In this document: piece after piece, positions 18,709-31,333 of the stretch | How positions within the stretch are numbered: position 1 is the stretch's first letter | Layout of the letters: the number at the start of each line of letters is the position of its first letter | Source of the DNA: Takakia lepidozioides | Lineage: Eukaryota > Streptophyta > Takakiopsida > Takakiales > Takakiaceae | Reading direction: 5' to 3' | NCBI GenBank assembly: GCA_030704615.1 | Contig: CM060731.1 | Coordinates: forward strand, 52,700,001 to 52,764,000 | Length of the DNA: 64,000 nt | Translations under genes and position numbers: made by a program | The notes under the pieces: generated by a model | Told to the model about the DNA's origin: nothing | Databases searched by the model: none | What the model saw: the letters and a program-made list of their open reading frames with translations, nothing else

Positions 18709-20147
18709 AAATGGATAACCATTCTACTGAGAATTGTTACTACAACAGAAGGACAGCTGCAAGAGAACCTAGGCAAGTAAGGGTGCATCAGGTGCAGCCC
18801 CAGCCAAGAAGAAACAATGATCAGGACCACTATGGTAGGTCTGGTGGTTATAACAATGGCATGGAAGGGAGAGGTAATTCAAGAGGGAATTACCAAGGAA
18901 ATTCCAGAGGCAACTATCAGGGTAATCCAAGGGGGAATTACCAGCCCGGGAATCAGGATTATAGAAATAATCCAAGAACAGACCAAGGGCGAGGACCCAA
19001 TGGTGAAGAGCTATGTTACTATTGTAATCAGCCAGGACATCGCAAGGCAGCCTGTTCATTCTGGATTAGACACCAGAATGAGATGAGAGCTCCTGTGAAT
19101 GAGGGCCCAATGGTGGCAGCTCACATGGTTAGGCCATGTGTTGTACCAGACGTAAGTACAATGATAGTAACAAGAAGTAAAGCCAAACTAATACCTCCAG
19201 TAGAAGAGGAAGAAGATGAGACTGGAAGTGGCAATGATATGCCTGAAGATGAAGAGACTTGGAAAGATGAGAAGGAACTGCACAAGGAAGTGGCAGATAC
19301 TATAAGGGAAATGCAAAAGAGTACTGATATTCCTGTGGCAGATTCCTCTGATTCGGATGGAGAAAAAGAAGGGATTGAGGAAGAAAGGAAAAAAGAAGAT
19401 GCAGACATGCAAAGTAATGAAGAGACTTTGGCTGCAGTAATATGTCAGACCAAAGCAGAAATTACCATTGGACAGCTATTAGCTGTGGCACCTTATTGTA
19501 GGCACAGGCTGTATCAAGCAATCAATCGAATTGCCCAAGAGACAGGAAACACAGACCTGAACAGCAAGGTGACCAGTTATAATGTGAAGCCGGAAGGGCG
19601 AGAACCAGTCATGGACTTTGATGATTCTATGCTAGTAATCCAATTGAGAATTGGAAGCACAGAACTAACTGATGTACTGATAGATGGTGGTTCTGGAGTA
19701 AATATCATGACAGACCAATTAAGGAAGAAGCTTGGTCTAAGTAACATGAAACCAGCCCCATTTACAGTAACAATGGCAGATCAAAGAAGTGTGCAGCCAT
19801 TGGGATTAATAAGAGGAGTTAAGATACAGATACAGAAAATGATCTTTATGATCACAGTAACTGTATTAAAAATGGATGAAGTCATGGAGGCTTACTCCTT
19901 ATTATTGGGACGTCCGTGGCTGAAACAGGCCAGGGTATTCCATGACTGGAATTCTCAGTTACTAACCGTGCATAATGGGATACACGAGATACAAATTACC
20001 ACAAAGAAATCTAGTAGATTACCTGCTACAATAAGACCTCGAGGAGTCAGAGAGTATGACTGGAGAGGAGGACTGGATTCTTCGAAGAAGCTAAAAGCTT
20101 GTTCATCAAATACAGAGATGTATTTGCTTGGAGCTATGAGGATCTAA
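18165..20147 (+). CDS. Gag (second part) plus aspartic protease
   Basis: Continues the duplicated capsid segment, then two zinc knuckles (CAKCQNEGHTTTEC, CTICKMDNHSTENC), a Gly/Arg/Asn-rich basic stretch (repeats of RGNYQGN), and a third knuckle CYYCNQPGHRKAAC. An acidic linker leads to a retropepsin-like protease with VLIDGGSGVNIM near residue 505 and LLLGRPWL near 580. The usual DTG/DSG catalytic triplet is DGG here, a form found in Athila/Tat proteases. The ORF overlaps the start of RT (20,099) in another frame. Confidence 0.85.
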   Translation: MNTTFRNRFRTSKTEDEVYGSLQQLKQKKHETVEEYMEKMELMMKKLAVVPAPGLQKTWFVSGLRPELQKKVDMLPHNTVEEAFETANKIEQLGMLRREKRDDEDSEDESEEEEEQELKRKSKRKEKLKRDNYEKRLEEILKKYATEAATHWRKGVWCAKCQNEGHTTTECHMKEKHCTICKMDNHSTENCYYNRRTAAREPRQVRVHQVQPQPRRNNDQDHYGRSGGYNNGMEGRGNSRGNYQGNSRGNYQGNPRGNYQPGNQDYRNNPRTDQGRGPNGEELCYYCNQPGHRKAACSFWIRHQNEMRAPVNEGPMVAAHMVRPCVVPDVSTMIVTRSKAKLIPPVEEEEDETGSGNDMPEDEETWKDEKELHKEVADTIREMQKSTDIPVADSSDSDGEKEGIEEERKKEDADMQSNEETLAAVICQTKAEITIGQLLAVAPYCRHRLYQAINRIAQETGNTDLNSKVTSYNVKPEGREPVMDFDDSMLVIQLRIGSTELTDVLIDGGSGVNIMTDQLRKKLGLSNMKPAPFTVTMADQRSVQPLGLIRGVKIQIQKMIFMITVTVLKMDEVMEAYSLLLGRPWLKQARVFHDWNSQLLTVHNGIHEIQITTKKSSRLPATIRPRGVREYDWRGGLDSSKKLKACSSNTEMYLLGAMRI

Positions 20148-23100
20148 AAGGGATACCACCTGAAGTCTGTCAGCATAAGATTGAACTGGAACCAGGGTCA
20201 GTACCAATCAAGCAGGCGAGGTATAGAATGAATCCCAACTACGCACAGAAGGTTGGAGAAGAGATAAAGAAGTTGGCTGAGGCTAAGTTTATATACCCAA
20301 TAGAGTATACAACTTGGTTGTCACCCATTGTTATAGTTCCCAAGAAGAATGGCAAACTAAGAGTATGTGTGAACTATAAGAAGCTGAATGCTTGTACGAA
20401 GAAAGATCCTTTCCCTTTGCCATTCACAGAAGCAGTATTAGACACTGTGGCAGGCCATGAGATGTACTCATTCATGGATGGCTTCAGTGGTTATAATCAA
20501 GTGCAAGTGGCAGAAGAAGACCAAGGGAAAACAGCTTTCATCACAGACTGGGGGGCTTATGCATACAAAGTCATGCCCTTTGGACTTTGTAATGCACCAG
20601 CGACCTTTCAGAGAGTGATAAGTGAATCTTTTCATGAGTATCTGGATGATTTCATGCAGGTATTCTTGGATGATTTCAGTGTGTACAGCTCTAAGAGTGA
20701 GCACTTGCATAAATTGGAGTTATGTTTGGCCAGATGCAGGATGAGAGGTCTGGGCCTGAATCCAGAGAAGTGTACTTTTGTGTGAACTCAGGGGTGCTTC
20801 TGGGACACATTGTGTGTAAGAAGGGACTCCTTATGGATCCCAGGAAGACAGAGTCCATTAAAGCCTCTCCACCACCAGTGAATGTTAAGAGTTTAAGGAG
20901 ATTCCTTGGCAAACCAGTTATTACAGAAGATTTGTCAAAAGGTATGCACAAATAGCAGCACCATTGAGCAAGCTTCTGAAGAAAGATGCAGTGTTTGCCT
21001 GGACAGCTAAATGTCAACAGGCGTTTGAGGAATTTACACTGTCAGTAACAACTACACCTGTGCTGATTAACCCTCACTGGCATGTAGTATTTCATGTTCA
21101 CTGCGATGCATCAGGAGAAGCGTTGGGTGCGGTGTTAGCCCAGAATGTTACAGGGAATATAGATTCACCTGTGTACTATGCTAGCCGGTTGATGAACAGT
21201 GCTGAGAGGAACTATAGTACAACGGAAAGAGAAGCATTGGCAATGATTTATGCAGTCAAGAAATTCAGGCATTACCTATTGGGAAGAAAGTTTATGTTTT
21301 ATGTGGATCACCAGGCTCTGATATATCTGGTGAACAAACCTTTGATAAGTGGAAGGATAGCGAGGTGGTTAATAATCTTGCATGAGTTTGAGTTCGAGGT
21401 TATTTACAAGCCTGGCCGTTTGCATCTTGTGGCAGATCATTTGTCACGACTAACAACAGGAGAGGCCGCCACAGGAGTGGACGATCAGTTACCTGATGCG
21501 AGTTTATTTGTAATGGAGGTGCAAGGAAGTGCAGATGAATGGTTAGATTGGCAGTGGCCAATCAGATACTACCTTGCTCATGGTCAGTGCCCACCTAGTT
21601 ATGGTAAGGAGCAGAGGAAGAGAATCGCTATCAAAGCTTTACCTTATACTATGGTAGGAAGCAGAATGTATAAGTTAGGACCTGATGGAGTACTAAAACG
21701 ATGCTTGTACCACCATGAAGTAAATAAAGTTTTGGCGGAAGTACATAAAGGAGTGGCTGGAGGTCATTTTGGAGAAGAGACTACCAGTAGAAAGATACTA
21801 CTCGCAGGATACTGGTGGTCTACTTTGTTCAAAGATGTACACGAGTATTGTCAGAAGTGTGATGAATGTCAGAGGCTAGGACCTTTGCAGAGATCTGGAA
21901 GGATGGCCTTGCATCCTACAATGCCTACGGAACCATTTCAGAAATGGGGACTAGACTTTGTTGGACCAATTAATCCACCATCCAAGAATACACGAAACAG
22001 GTACATAATTACAGCCACTGATTATACTACAAAGTGGGTGGAAGCTAAAGCTTTGAGGGACAACACAGCCAAGTCCACAGCAAGGTTCCTGTACGAGAAC
22101 ATACTTACACGATTTGGCTGTCCCTTAGAATTTATCAGTGATCAAGGAAGTCACTTCATGAATGAGACCATTGAGTTGTTGACTAAAGAGTTTATGATTG
22201 TGCATAGAAAGAGTACAACATATTACCCACAGGGTAATGGGCAGGCAGAGGCTACCAACAAAATACTATGTACTATCTTGGCTAAGATAGTCAATGCAAA
22301 CAGAACGGATTGGGATACAAAGCTGCTGACAGCTTTGGTCATACAGGACTTCATATAAAGTCACCACTAAGTATACACCATTCCAATTAGTTTATGGTAT
22401 GGAAGCCTTACTTCCAGTGGAATTCCTGTTACCTACCATGAGAACGGAGTGGGGAAAAAGAATGGAATTGCAAGACTCCATCAAGGTCAACATGAATTAT
22501 ACCATGTGGAAGAAGTACGTGCTGATGCAGCTGATAATATGACCAGAATTCAGATGAAGAGAAAGGAACAGTTTGATGAAGGCAAGTTAAAGACTTTTAA
22601 GACGGGGGATTTGGTTCTATGGTTGCAAAAGAAAGGAAAGATTCAAGCTTCTAAGCTTAAATCACCATGGAAAGGACCTTATGTCATACAAAAGATGTAT
22701 GATAACAACACCGCCATGTTACAAACCATTAACAAAGAAATGCTGGGAAGAGTCAATGCAAATAAGTTGAAGGGGTACAGTGGTATCCATGACAAAACCC
22801 TGCAGCATGATTTGCATGTTGAACCGCAAGAGCAGTCACGGGCTGCACCAGTGTTACGAACGGAGTATGGAACACTTGTCGCTAGGCCCAGCATATATGA
22901 CCAGGGTGGGCAAAACAAACGTGACACAGCCTATCACAGCCCAGCAAGGCGCAACACAGCCTATCACAGCCCATCACGACATGACACAGCCTATCACAGC
23001 CCAGCAAGGCGCAACACAGCCTATCACAGCCCATCACGGCGTGACACAGCCTATCACAGCCCAGCACGGCGCAACACAGCCCAACACAACCTACCGCAGC

Positions 23101-23156
23101 GTGTCACAGCCTATCACAGCTTACCACAGTGCATCACACAGCCTATCACAGCGTAA
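20099..23156 (+). pseudogene. Pol: reverse transcriptase, RNase H, integrase (several frameshifts)
   Basis: RT (20,099-20,785) has LRVCVNYKKLNACTKKDPFP, MPFGLCNAPATFQ and QVFLDDFSVYSS. A one-base loss near 20,781 and another near 20,910 break the thumb. RNase H (20,964-21,450) has HCDASGEALGAVLAQ, TEREALAMIYAVKKFRHYL and DHQALIYL. Integrase follows with the zinc domain (HKGVAGGHFG...CQKCDEC), the core Asp in GLDFVGPI, SDQGSHF, and Glu in GNGQAEATNK. A frameshift near 22,345 and one near 22,500 separate the C-terminal domain (LKSPWKGPYVIQKMYDN). The tail runs into CACAGCC repeats. Catalytic residues are all present; only small indels disable it. Confidence 0.9.
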
Positions 23157-23190
23157 CACAGTATGACACAGCCTGTCACAGCTCAACACA
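22919..23190 (+). repeat. CACAGCC-rich tandem array at the end of pol
   Basis: About five copies of a ~60-bp double unit built from ACACAGCCTATCACAGCCC blocks. The pol frame passes through it as repeated TAYHSPARRN-like peptides. The same CACAGCC theme is found in both LTRs. Confidence 0.85.
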
Positions 23191-23667
23191 GCCTACTAAA
23201 GTTACACGATCCATAGAATCAGTGACAAGTGGACACATAATAACTTCAGGAAAATGGCTGAAGGAAGAAGAAACGGAAATTACTTTAAAAATAGACACGT
23301 GGAGGTCAGGGCGCGACACACAGCCGAGAATGAAGTGCAAGGACAGGTGTCAAAAAGAAAGAGGACAAGAACGGCCGTCAAAAGGGATGAAAGGCGGGCC
23401 CATTAATGAGTACGGAAAAGGGAAACGGAACGAACGGCAAGTACAGAAAAGCGGAATTCTTGTCACATGTGTGATCCTAGTGGACTATCCAACAGGGAAA
23501 GTCCACTAAAGAAGATAAAATCTAAAATCCAGTCACAGCGGATACAGCCAATAGAAAACCAGAGAAAGGATCAAGAAAATGGAGGGAAATTGAGCGCAAG
23601 AGGCGGCGTCGTTCTGAGTAACGGGCGTCTCGACAGGACAGGCCATAAATGCTATAACTTGGAAACT
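23191..23667 (+). other. Non-coding spacer between integrase and 3' ORF
   Basis: Purine-rich sequence. An open frame begins at 23,467, but the first good ATG is at 23,668. No domain, RNA gene or promoter could be recognised. Confidence 0.4.
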
Positions 23668-26600
23668 ATGGAGGAACTAACAGACTATACGCTCGCAATA
23701 TTACTTACGCAGTGGCATAGACACGAAAGGACAGAGCGGAGCTTTTCTCTTGAGCAATGCTTGCAAGCCCCGCAGGCTTACAAGAAATTACCCATAGCTT
23801 TCTGCGGCAACCATACGTTTATGCTTTGTGCACTACAGGCATTCCTGCAGTTGTTACAGCCAAAACAGTTCTGTGAGTCTAAAATGAAGAGAGTGAGAGG
23901 AATGGAGGAAATCAGGGTGAAGAGCACCACAATTCTGCAGAAACAAACGATGGCTACCCCACAGGCGATAAAGATACTGGAGGAGCTGAGATTGGAAGGA
24001 TTGCAAAGCCTAGATTGGACACTACACCATAGACAGTACATGTTACAATTTTTGCAGAACTTTGAGCCAAGGACAGGAACAACAACGGTGAAGGGAGTTG
24101 AATTAATGATTACTCCCCTATACCTCCAGCAATTGTTTTGATTGCCAGCAGGTCGGGTGCATGTGGAGGAACACAGGGCAAGACTGCAAATAGGGGACTT
24201 ATTCCAAGAAGGGAGTTTCTTTAAAACTCAGGGTTATGCTTGTACCAAAGCTGTGTACCCAGGGTTAAAAGAGATAGGACAGGTATTGAACGTTCTGATT
24301 GCCCTGAAACAGAACCAACAGTATTTGAGCAGATCCTTCACAGAGGAAATACTCAAAGGCCTGAAGGGACAAGAGGTACAATGGGCGGACATAATGTACA
24401 ACGCACTGGTAGAGGAGATGAAAAGATTACAAGGTACTACCGCAAAGTCTCCTATCATAGTGTCTGGCCCAATCATTGCTCAAATAATCCTTGATTCTGG
24501 CATACTTAATGCACAAGAAAGGAAGGAAATGGGAGTGTTTGAGCCAGAAACAACTGCAATGGAAGAGCAAGGCTCTTCACACAGTGAGGGTGGACTAGCA
24601 GGGCAACCTGAGATTAAGAGGCAGAGACGGGGAAAGACTGTAGTGGCGAATCCACTGGCTTCACGGATTCCGCATGATAATGTTTCCCAAGCTCATGGCC
24701 AGGAAGGGGCACAGCAGCACAGAGAAATGCTATTACTGGAAGCAGGACCTTCAGAGAGGGAGGAGGAAGTTACTTCTGCATCACAACCATCACAGCCACT
24801 TGAACGACTTGTCACAAGGTCACAAGTTATCCATGCAGCTCAACCCGAAATAATTGATTTGGAAAGTGAAGGGATAGATATTCCAACTACAGAACAGATA
24901 GTGGCAGAAATAGAGAAAGGGGACCTTCTCTATGAATATTCTGGTCTGGTCAAGGAGACAGAAATCCCAGAGGTGCAACAGTTGCCCAAGGCAAATCCTG
25001 AGGTGCATATAATACACACACCTGTGTTGGAGGTACCACAGGCGGAAGGTCATGACACTGTAGCACCGGTGATAGATGAAGTAGTTCAGGAAGAAAATCT
25101 GGTGGGACAATGGCCTAAATGGTTAGTGAGACATCATACTGTTGAAGATCATGAGGAACAGCAGCAACCTCACCATGATGACCCTCAACAGGCAATGCTG
25201 ATGAGTTCCATAGGCAGGACACTTAATTTATTGGGGACTTATGTCAAATCCCATGTTCCAATTACCCAATTGACAGCCTTGAGAGAGGAACTCAGGAAGG
25301 AGTTTGAGGCTCGACTTGCCACTGAGTGTGCAAACAAGGTCGATGAAGAGGTCACTCTCAAGATGAAACAGGACTTGGGAAATACAGAAATGGCTTTGCA
25401 ATTGGCCAGGCAACAATTGATTGAGGCAGGCCTCGCGCAAGACCAGTTGCACGAAGCACATAAGCAACAGCTATACCAAATGCAGGTGCAGCATGAAAGC
25501 AAGTTGCAAGAACTGAATGCACTACACACGGAGTTGCAGACAGTGCATAACAGGATGGCGATACAATGTGCTACGTTTACAACTATGCTTGACCAATCTA
25601 CTAAAGAAATAAACAGTCAAGCGGAAAAATGTACGAAGGCAGAAGAAGAGAATGTTGAGCAAATGAAGCTCATTGTCGATATGAAGAATACAATCTGTCG
25701 CAATGAAGATACTTTCAAGCAATACAGGCAGATGGAAGCTGATCAAGAGAAACACATCGTGGAGTTGCAACAAACCATCATGGCCAATAGAAATGAAATC
25801 GCGGTCAGTAACAAGGCTTGGAAGGAAGCCAATAATCTACTTGCTGCTTACGCGCAATTGGTTGAACCACAAGCGAAGCGCATGGAGGCTTTACAACAGC
25901 AGTTGGAATTGTACAAGCTAAGAGAGGAGCAAACTCTCAGAGGAACCACAAGCAGCTTGGTGGATAACAGCCTTATGCAGGTCTGGTTAGCACAAGGGCC
26001 AGTAGAGGGCAAAGCCCCACGGAAGCTCACCCAAAGCGAGATGAATGAGCTCAGACTGCAAGTGCAGAACATTGCCACAACTACTATAGACAATGTCTAT
26101 AGTAGGATAGCAGAGTTACAAGAGGATGTAGACGGACTCCAGACTCAAGTCGAAGAACTCACTTCAAACATCGACCAAAGAGTCTATATCCCTCAGGAAC
26201 AGCTAATGGCTTCTTATTTACAAGCCAGAACTTTGGCTTTTCAGTCTTCACAGGAGGTGCAGGAGATGCCAATGATACAAGAGCCAGTACCACCACCACC
26301 ACAACAAGTCATTGTACCAGTAGCTGAACCTGTGGTTACTACAACCACACCACAGCCACCACAGCCGGAGGTATGGGGCAATGCCGCTTTTAACCCACCT
26401 AAAACTCCAGCTGCAAGGGAGTACAGCAGGGCTATGCTTATGCCCTTCAACCAAATTCCCATCATGTTGGATTTGGCTTGGAAAGAATTTAGTCCTCCGC
26501 AGTCATTCGCACATTACTACCAAATCATGCGTATTTGGCTGCCAGTGGCAACTAGGACTAAAGTTCTTCCAAACAATCGACATATTGAAGATCATCACTT

Positions 26601-27435
26601 TGCACAATACTGGCACGAGGCAGGTACCATGTTGAGGGAATTGGTTGCTTTCCAGGTTGTACATGGACTCATTTATACCAAGACCAAGGAGATAGCAAGT
26701 ATTGTCATGGGGTGCGGGCTATACTACGCTGCTTGTTTTCTGGTACGTTACCACATTGAGCAACAAAAGATGCAAACACGCTTTCAAAGTTATTCCAGTG
26801 GAGATCATTGGGTATTACCTTCGGTGCCACCTCATATGTACATATATGACCCAAAAGTTATGATGCAAAAGGATTCTCAAATTCATTCATGGTTTCAAGC
26901 TGCCTGCAACCATTTGTCAACACAGAAATTCGGCATTGATGACATTTTCTATAAGGGACATGTGGCATGGAAGTACTTGCACGCTGCACCAGTAATTGGT
27001 ACCCCACTCACCTGGACAGACAAGGAGCTCAGTGTCTACACCAATTTTGCTGTTCAGCGGTTACACCAAGTTGTAAAATGCAAACTTCCAGACATGGTAG
27101 GACAGCATTGTATGCCCTAGATGATTCCACAAAAGGTTCGAAAATTAAAACATCTGAGAGGTGATGAGGATTCTGATACAACTGTTTCTTCACAGAATTC
27201 TTTTGACATGGGAGAAGACTATGCAATTCAAATGGCAGAAAAGAAGCGACGGGGGTCTCCTATGCCGGAAAGGTTACCTCGATATCAGCCTCCAGAGGGC
27301 CTCACTTATCCAGGTAGTGATCAACCATCTCCATCAACCAGAGACAGACCTCGGGCTCGTACACACAGTCCGCCACGAAACTCTCAACGTCAACAAGGTG
27401 CTCACTCACAAAGGTTTGCTACTCGGAAACAGTAA
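23668..27435 (+). pseudogene. Large 3' ORF with coiled coil, interrupted by two in-frame stops
   Basis: One frame runs from 23,668 (ATG, METHEELTDY-like start MEELTDYTLAILLTQ) to 27,435 with only a TGA at 24,139-24,141 and a TAG at 27,118-27,120. The part around 24,360-24,500 (VQWADIMYNALVEEM, PIIVSGPIIAQIILDSG) resembles the Athila-type plant transposon ORF domain. About 25,220-26,200 is a long Gln/Glu-rich coiled coil, then a Pro-rich hinge (PVPPPPQQVIVPV), then a globular C-terminal domain with a hydrophobic stretch (IVMGCGLYYAACFLV) that could be a membrane segment. The last 105 codons are basic and Ser/Pro/Arg-rich. It sits where Athila/Tat elements keep their extra or env-like ORF. Its function is unknown. 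Confidence 0.75.
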
Positions 27436-27456
27436 ACCGTGAGGACACGGCTTTTT

Positions 27457-27470
27457 GAGGGGGGAAGGGG
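27457..27470 (+). other. Polypurine tract
   Basis: GAGGGGGGAAGGGG, three bases before the 3' LTR; the expected second-strand primer. Confidence 0.85.
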
Positions 27471-27473
27471 TAA

Positions 27474-28475
27474 TGTTAGAGGACTGTAGGGGACTTAGAC
27501 ACTTATACGGGATCTGTAGGGTACCCTTAAATTTTGCACAGACTGAGACCAACAGGAGCCTTAGGGGTGACAGCAGCGCACTGTAGAGGGGGGTTACACA
27601 GTCGTCACAGCCCACACAGCCAACACAGCCCGTCACAGTCGTCACAGTCGTCACAGCCAACACAGCCAACACAGCCGACACAGCCAACAAGCCCGGCACA
27701 GCCACACAGCCGACACAGCCGACACAGCCCGGCACAGCCACACAGCCAGTCACAGCCCGACACAGCCAAACACAGTCGCACAGCCAGTCACAGCCCGTCA
27801 CAGTTTCACACAGCCAGTCACAGCTTGACACAGCTGTCACGATCATAGGGAACGAAGAGTAGGACAGGGAACGACTATGGGGAACAACACCTGCAAAGGG
27901 AACATGTTAGTTCACAGACGACGGTTAGTGAGGGAAACGGTTAGAACTGCGGATAGGAAGATAAAGGGAAAACGGGGAATGAAGGAGGGGGATTTTTATC
28001 ATTATTCGGAGGAGGACTTCTTAGTCAGGCTGGAGCGGAGATCGAAAGCAAAGATGGAGAGCACGGTGAAGGAGGAAAGAGGATTAGTAGATGCTTGTTA
28101 TATGCAAAGCTGTAGTGATATTGTAGAGCAGATTAGAGACACAATGGCTTCGGCCTGATACCTGATAAATCATAATCTGATACTTATACGATACAATCAC
28201 ACTGTGTAGAGAGATCTGAGTGAAGCTGTGGATTGAATGGATGAGTGAAGGAAACCGATAGATTGATGAAGCAAACTGATACTTAATTATCAATGGTAAG
28301 GTAGCTAAGATGAATGCGGAAAGGGAAACAAATAGGAAACACCCCCATGATACACTAGCTGTAGGTCATGACTGATTGTTCTGCGCGGGCTGAGTACTTA
28401 GAGATTTCCAACTCTTCTATCTTGGAGTTTCCGCCTCGGATAGCGAAGGGATGGGTGAGTAAAAGCCGCGCGACA
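27474..28475 (+). repeat. 3' LTR of Athila/Tat-like element
   Basis: 1002 bp, near-identical to the 5' LTR apart from a shorter CACAGCC array (27,599-27,840) and scattered single-base changes. Ends GCGCGACA, followed by TSD GTCCG. Confidence 0.95.
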
Positions 28476-28900
28476 GTCCGCTGTCATAGCTGGCAGTCAG
28501 GGATGGCGTCGCAGTCTGACACGTGGCATGTTATGTAGCTAGCACGTGTCTGCCTTACACCGCGGCTGACATGGACTACACTGTCCGTTCAGTCATTCTG
28601 TAATGCCAACGTGTATGACTACCCCCACAGATGCTCTAGCGCCACGTCACAGCCAACCTGGAGAGTCATATCTGCCATGTCACAACTGACTAGGGCTTTA
28701 CGTCTGCAGAGTCAGGAAGTCGTAAATGGCTTCCATGACTGCATTTGCAGTCATAACACAGAGACGTAAAAGCCGCAATCTGTTGTTGTGATGAGAAGGA
28801 AGGCAGATATCAATTGGTCTATGAAGAGAGAGAAGATGTCAAGATACTTCTTTCAGACTTAATTCTAAGCAGCGCCCTGATACTACATCCATTGCATCCC
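28476..28900. other. Right flank of the Athila/Tat-like element, no gene seen
   Basis: Starts with the TSD. Contains ACACGTGGCATG and GCACGTGTCTG motifs like those left of the element, and many GTCAT/ATGAC words. No coding signal. Confidence 0.45.
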
Positions 28901-31290
28901 TGAAAAATTCCTAGGGGCTGCCAGTCTCCAACCCAAAGCAGATGTCCTCCCTGGCTGTCTCGCATTTCACTGCCTTATTTGGAGCACGTACTGCATCTCC
29001 GCAGGATTTGGCTTCCCGAAGCTCTGTGCTTTCTTCTTACATTCCAGTTGTGTCTGAATCAAAGCTGGTGAGCTTGTCTGCCCCTTTCACATCAATCGAG
29101 CTCTCAGATGAATTGTCAAAACTTGCCTCGTTTAAATCGCTTAGGCTAGATGGGATGCCAGTGGAGCTTTTCCAGGCAATCTGGTCGGTGTGTGGGGATG
29201 ATTTTACTGCTTTCGCTGAAGACATTCTTCTCAAAGGCATTATGCCTTCTCAGATTAACCAAAGGGTGATTACTCTTATACACAAAAAGGGGGACCGTAA
29301 TTCCATCTCCAACTATAGACCGATAACCTTGCTAAATGCAGTCTACAAAATTATAGCTAAGGCCTTGGCCCTAAGGATTCAACCGCTTCTCTACAAGCTG
29401 ATCAAATATGAGCAGACGGGGTTCTTAAAGGACCGTATGATATTGGATAACATCTTGCTTGCTCATGAAGCTCTTCACTCTGCTTTCAAAGCTAACCAGC
29501 CATTAGCAATGCTAATGTTGGATTTCGAGAAAGCCTTTGATAATATTGAGTGGTCCTATCTGTTGAGGGGCGATTCAAAATTGTGGTATAACGGGCAACT
29601 TCCTTAAATGGATTACGATTCTTCTACAATCGGCCTCTAGTAAGGTGCTGGTCAATGGCTCCATCTCAAGGTTCTTCCCTCTTTTCCGGTCGATGAGACA
29701 AGGGTGCCCGCTATCTCCCTTTTTGTTTATTATTGCTGCAGATGGCCTCAGCCATCTCCTACATAGCAGGCCAAATGTGGTGGGGCTCAAAATCCAGCAC
29801 CCATCTATCCCAATTTACAGTCCTCGCTATATGCTGATGATACTTCCTTGTTAATTGATAACAACACTATGCCTAATGTGGATCGGGCCCTGCTTGCTCT
29901 AGCCTCAAGTAGAAGCTCGCCTACTGGCGCTCGGTGCACCTCTCTGTCATGGGCAAAGCTATTATATTTGTTAACCAATGCAAGTTGTGTTGGCTTCTAG
30001 CTGGTTTGGCTCTTTGGTTTGGTCGCCAGGAGAGGCCTTCATCAAAAAGATGAAAGCTATGATGCAGAATTTCATTTGGGGAGCCTCCTCTCTTGATCAG
30101 ACTCGTAGAGTGCATGTGAGTTGGAAGCAGTTGACATTTATGGGAAAATGGATCTCTCATCCCTGCAGAGGTGGCTGAAGACTCCCTCTCTCGTAGAAGA
30201 ATCAGAGCTGGATGGGATGTAGTGACTGCAGATCTCCCATCTGCTCGGGTTTCTCTTGCATCCTTCCCGGCCAACAGAAGGGGTCTCCCAGCGCCCTGGT
30301 TATCCTTTGACAACGGTTCTTCTAAAGTAGCCTTCTTTGCATCATCCCGTTCTGGTTCCATGTTATCTGGTTGGTGTTTCTTGGTTTTGGACTCTGGCAT
30401 TCTTAACTCTCCCAGACCTGCCCTAGTCTCAGAGGATGCTTGCTTTGCAATTCGGGTCATTTGCATGGCCACAGGTGTAGCAAATCCTTCCGCTGATAAT
30501 GGCTGTCATACGAATCCGTTCTTCCTGTGGTTTGTGCATGCTCTTCTGGCCATGTTACAATTCGACCCCGGGGTGTGTAAGTGGAAGGATAGGCTTAGTT
30601 CTCTTTTTTTTGCTTATACTATAAAGCTGGGTTACTCTATGCTAAGTTGGTTTCCATGGATCTTAAATGGATAGCAAAGTGGAGACACCTACAATCCTGC
30701 CCATCTTCCTGGAAATGTGTTTGGAAAGATGTTTGGCGTAAAGACTATACAGCCAAAGTATCTGGATTTCTTTGGAAATTAGTGAATCGGATCCTTCCTC
30801 TGAAAACTTGCTTTCCTGACTCTTCCCCAGTGTGCGCCTCTTGTTCATTGGGAGATTCAGAATCCCTGGAGCATTGCTTTGTTTCTTGCCCAAGGGCCAG
30901 CCATGCTTGGCATAAAGTGACTACTTTTTATGCTCTATGGAGCCCTGTGCCTCGGAATGATATAGTTATTCTACTTCTGAGGTCGTTTGTGGTCCAAATG
31001 TCCGGTGTGGGCTGCCCTAAGGGCTCACACTTCGTGGAACTTGTGGAAGGCCAGATGTGATCTGATTTTTTCGGGTAAGCCGCTCTCAGTAATGTCTGTG
31101 TTGTTTATGACTCACTCAGACATCATGTCTGAGGCTCGGAAAGCAAGTTGGGGTGTGTTGAGAACAGGGGCTCTTTCCAGATGTGGGGAGAGGAGGCGCA
31201 ATAAACTCCTCCAAGAGTTTGATCAATCTTGGGGAAAACGAGGAAAGATCTGTACCATATATCGTGCGCATACGTATCGCTACACAACTA
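28901..31290 (+). pseudogene. Decayed L1-type LINE, 5'-truncated (reverse transcriptase and zf-RVT)
   Basis: At 28,942-29,607 the frame encodes a non-LTR reverse transcriptase: GMPVELFQAIW, VITLIHKKGDRNSISNYRPI, QTGFLKDRMILDNILLAHE and LMLDFEKAFDNIEW. A frameshift near 29,580 is followed by SMRQGCPLSPFLFIIAADGL and an ADDTSLL-type remnant near 29,835. The 3' part (30,647-31,060) encodes the zinc-binding RT-associated domain: FLWKLVNRILPLKTCF, then CASCSLGDSESLEHCFVSC. There are many stops and frameshifts, and the endonuclease is absent. The 3' end near 31,290 is not clearly marked by poly(A). Confidence 0.85.
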
Positions 31291-31333
31291 CATCGCTGTC
31301 CAAACTACACCATACATATATGGACAATAAAGT

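Larger units (their letters stand above)
14813..28475 (+). mobile_element. Complete Athila/Tat-like LTR retrotransposon, 13.66 kb
   Basis: Two LTRs (14,813-15,870 and 27,474-28,475) begin TGTTAG and end GACA, and are flanked by identical 5-bp duplications GTCCG (14,808-14,812 and 28,476-28,480). A primer binding site follows the 5' LTR and a polypurine tract precedes the 3' LTR. Internal order is a small 5' ORF, gag (with an internal duplication), protease, RT, RNase H, integrase, then a large 3' ORF. RT style (FLDDFSVYSS) and the extra 3' ORF fit the Athila/Tat group of plant Ty3/gypsy elements. LTRs are very similar by eye, so insertion is fairly recent, yet gag and pol carry several small indels, so it was probably mobilised in trans. 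Confidence 0.95.

Noticed and set aside
28863-28873. ATTCTAAGCAG at 28,863 as a third MULE target duplication
   Set aside because: The match is only 11 bases, with no element end or repeat context next to it; chance is sufficient.
29921-30472. 183-codon minus-strand ORF
   Set aside because: Antisense to LINE reverse-transcriptase-derived sequence, with no motifs of its own.
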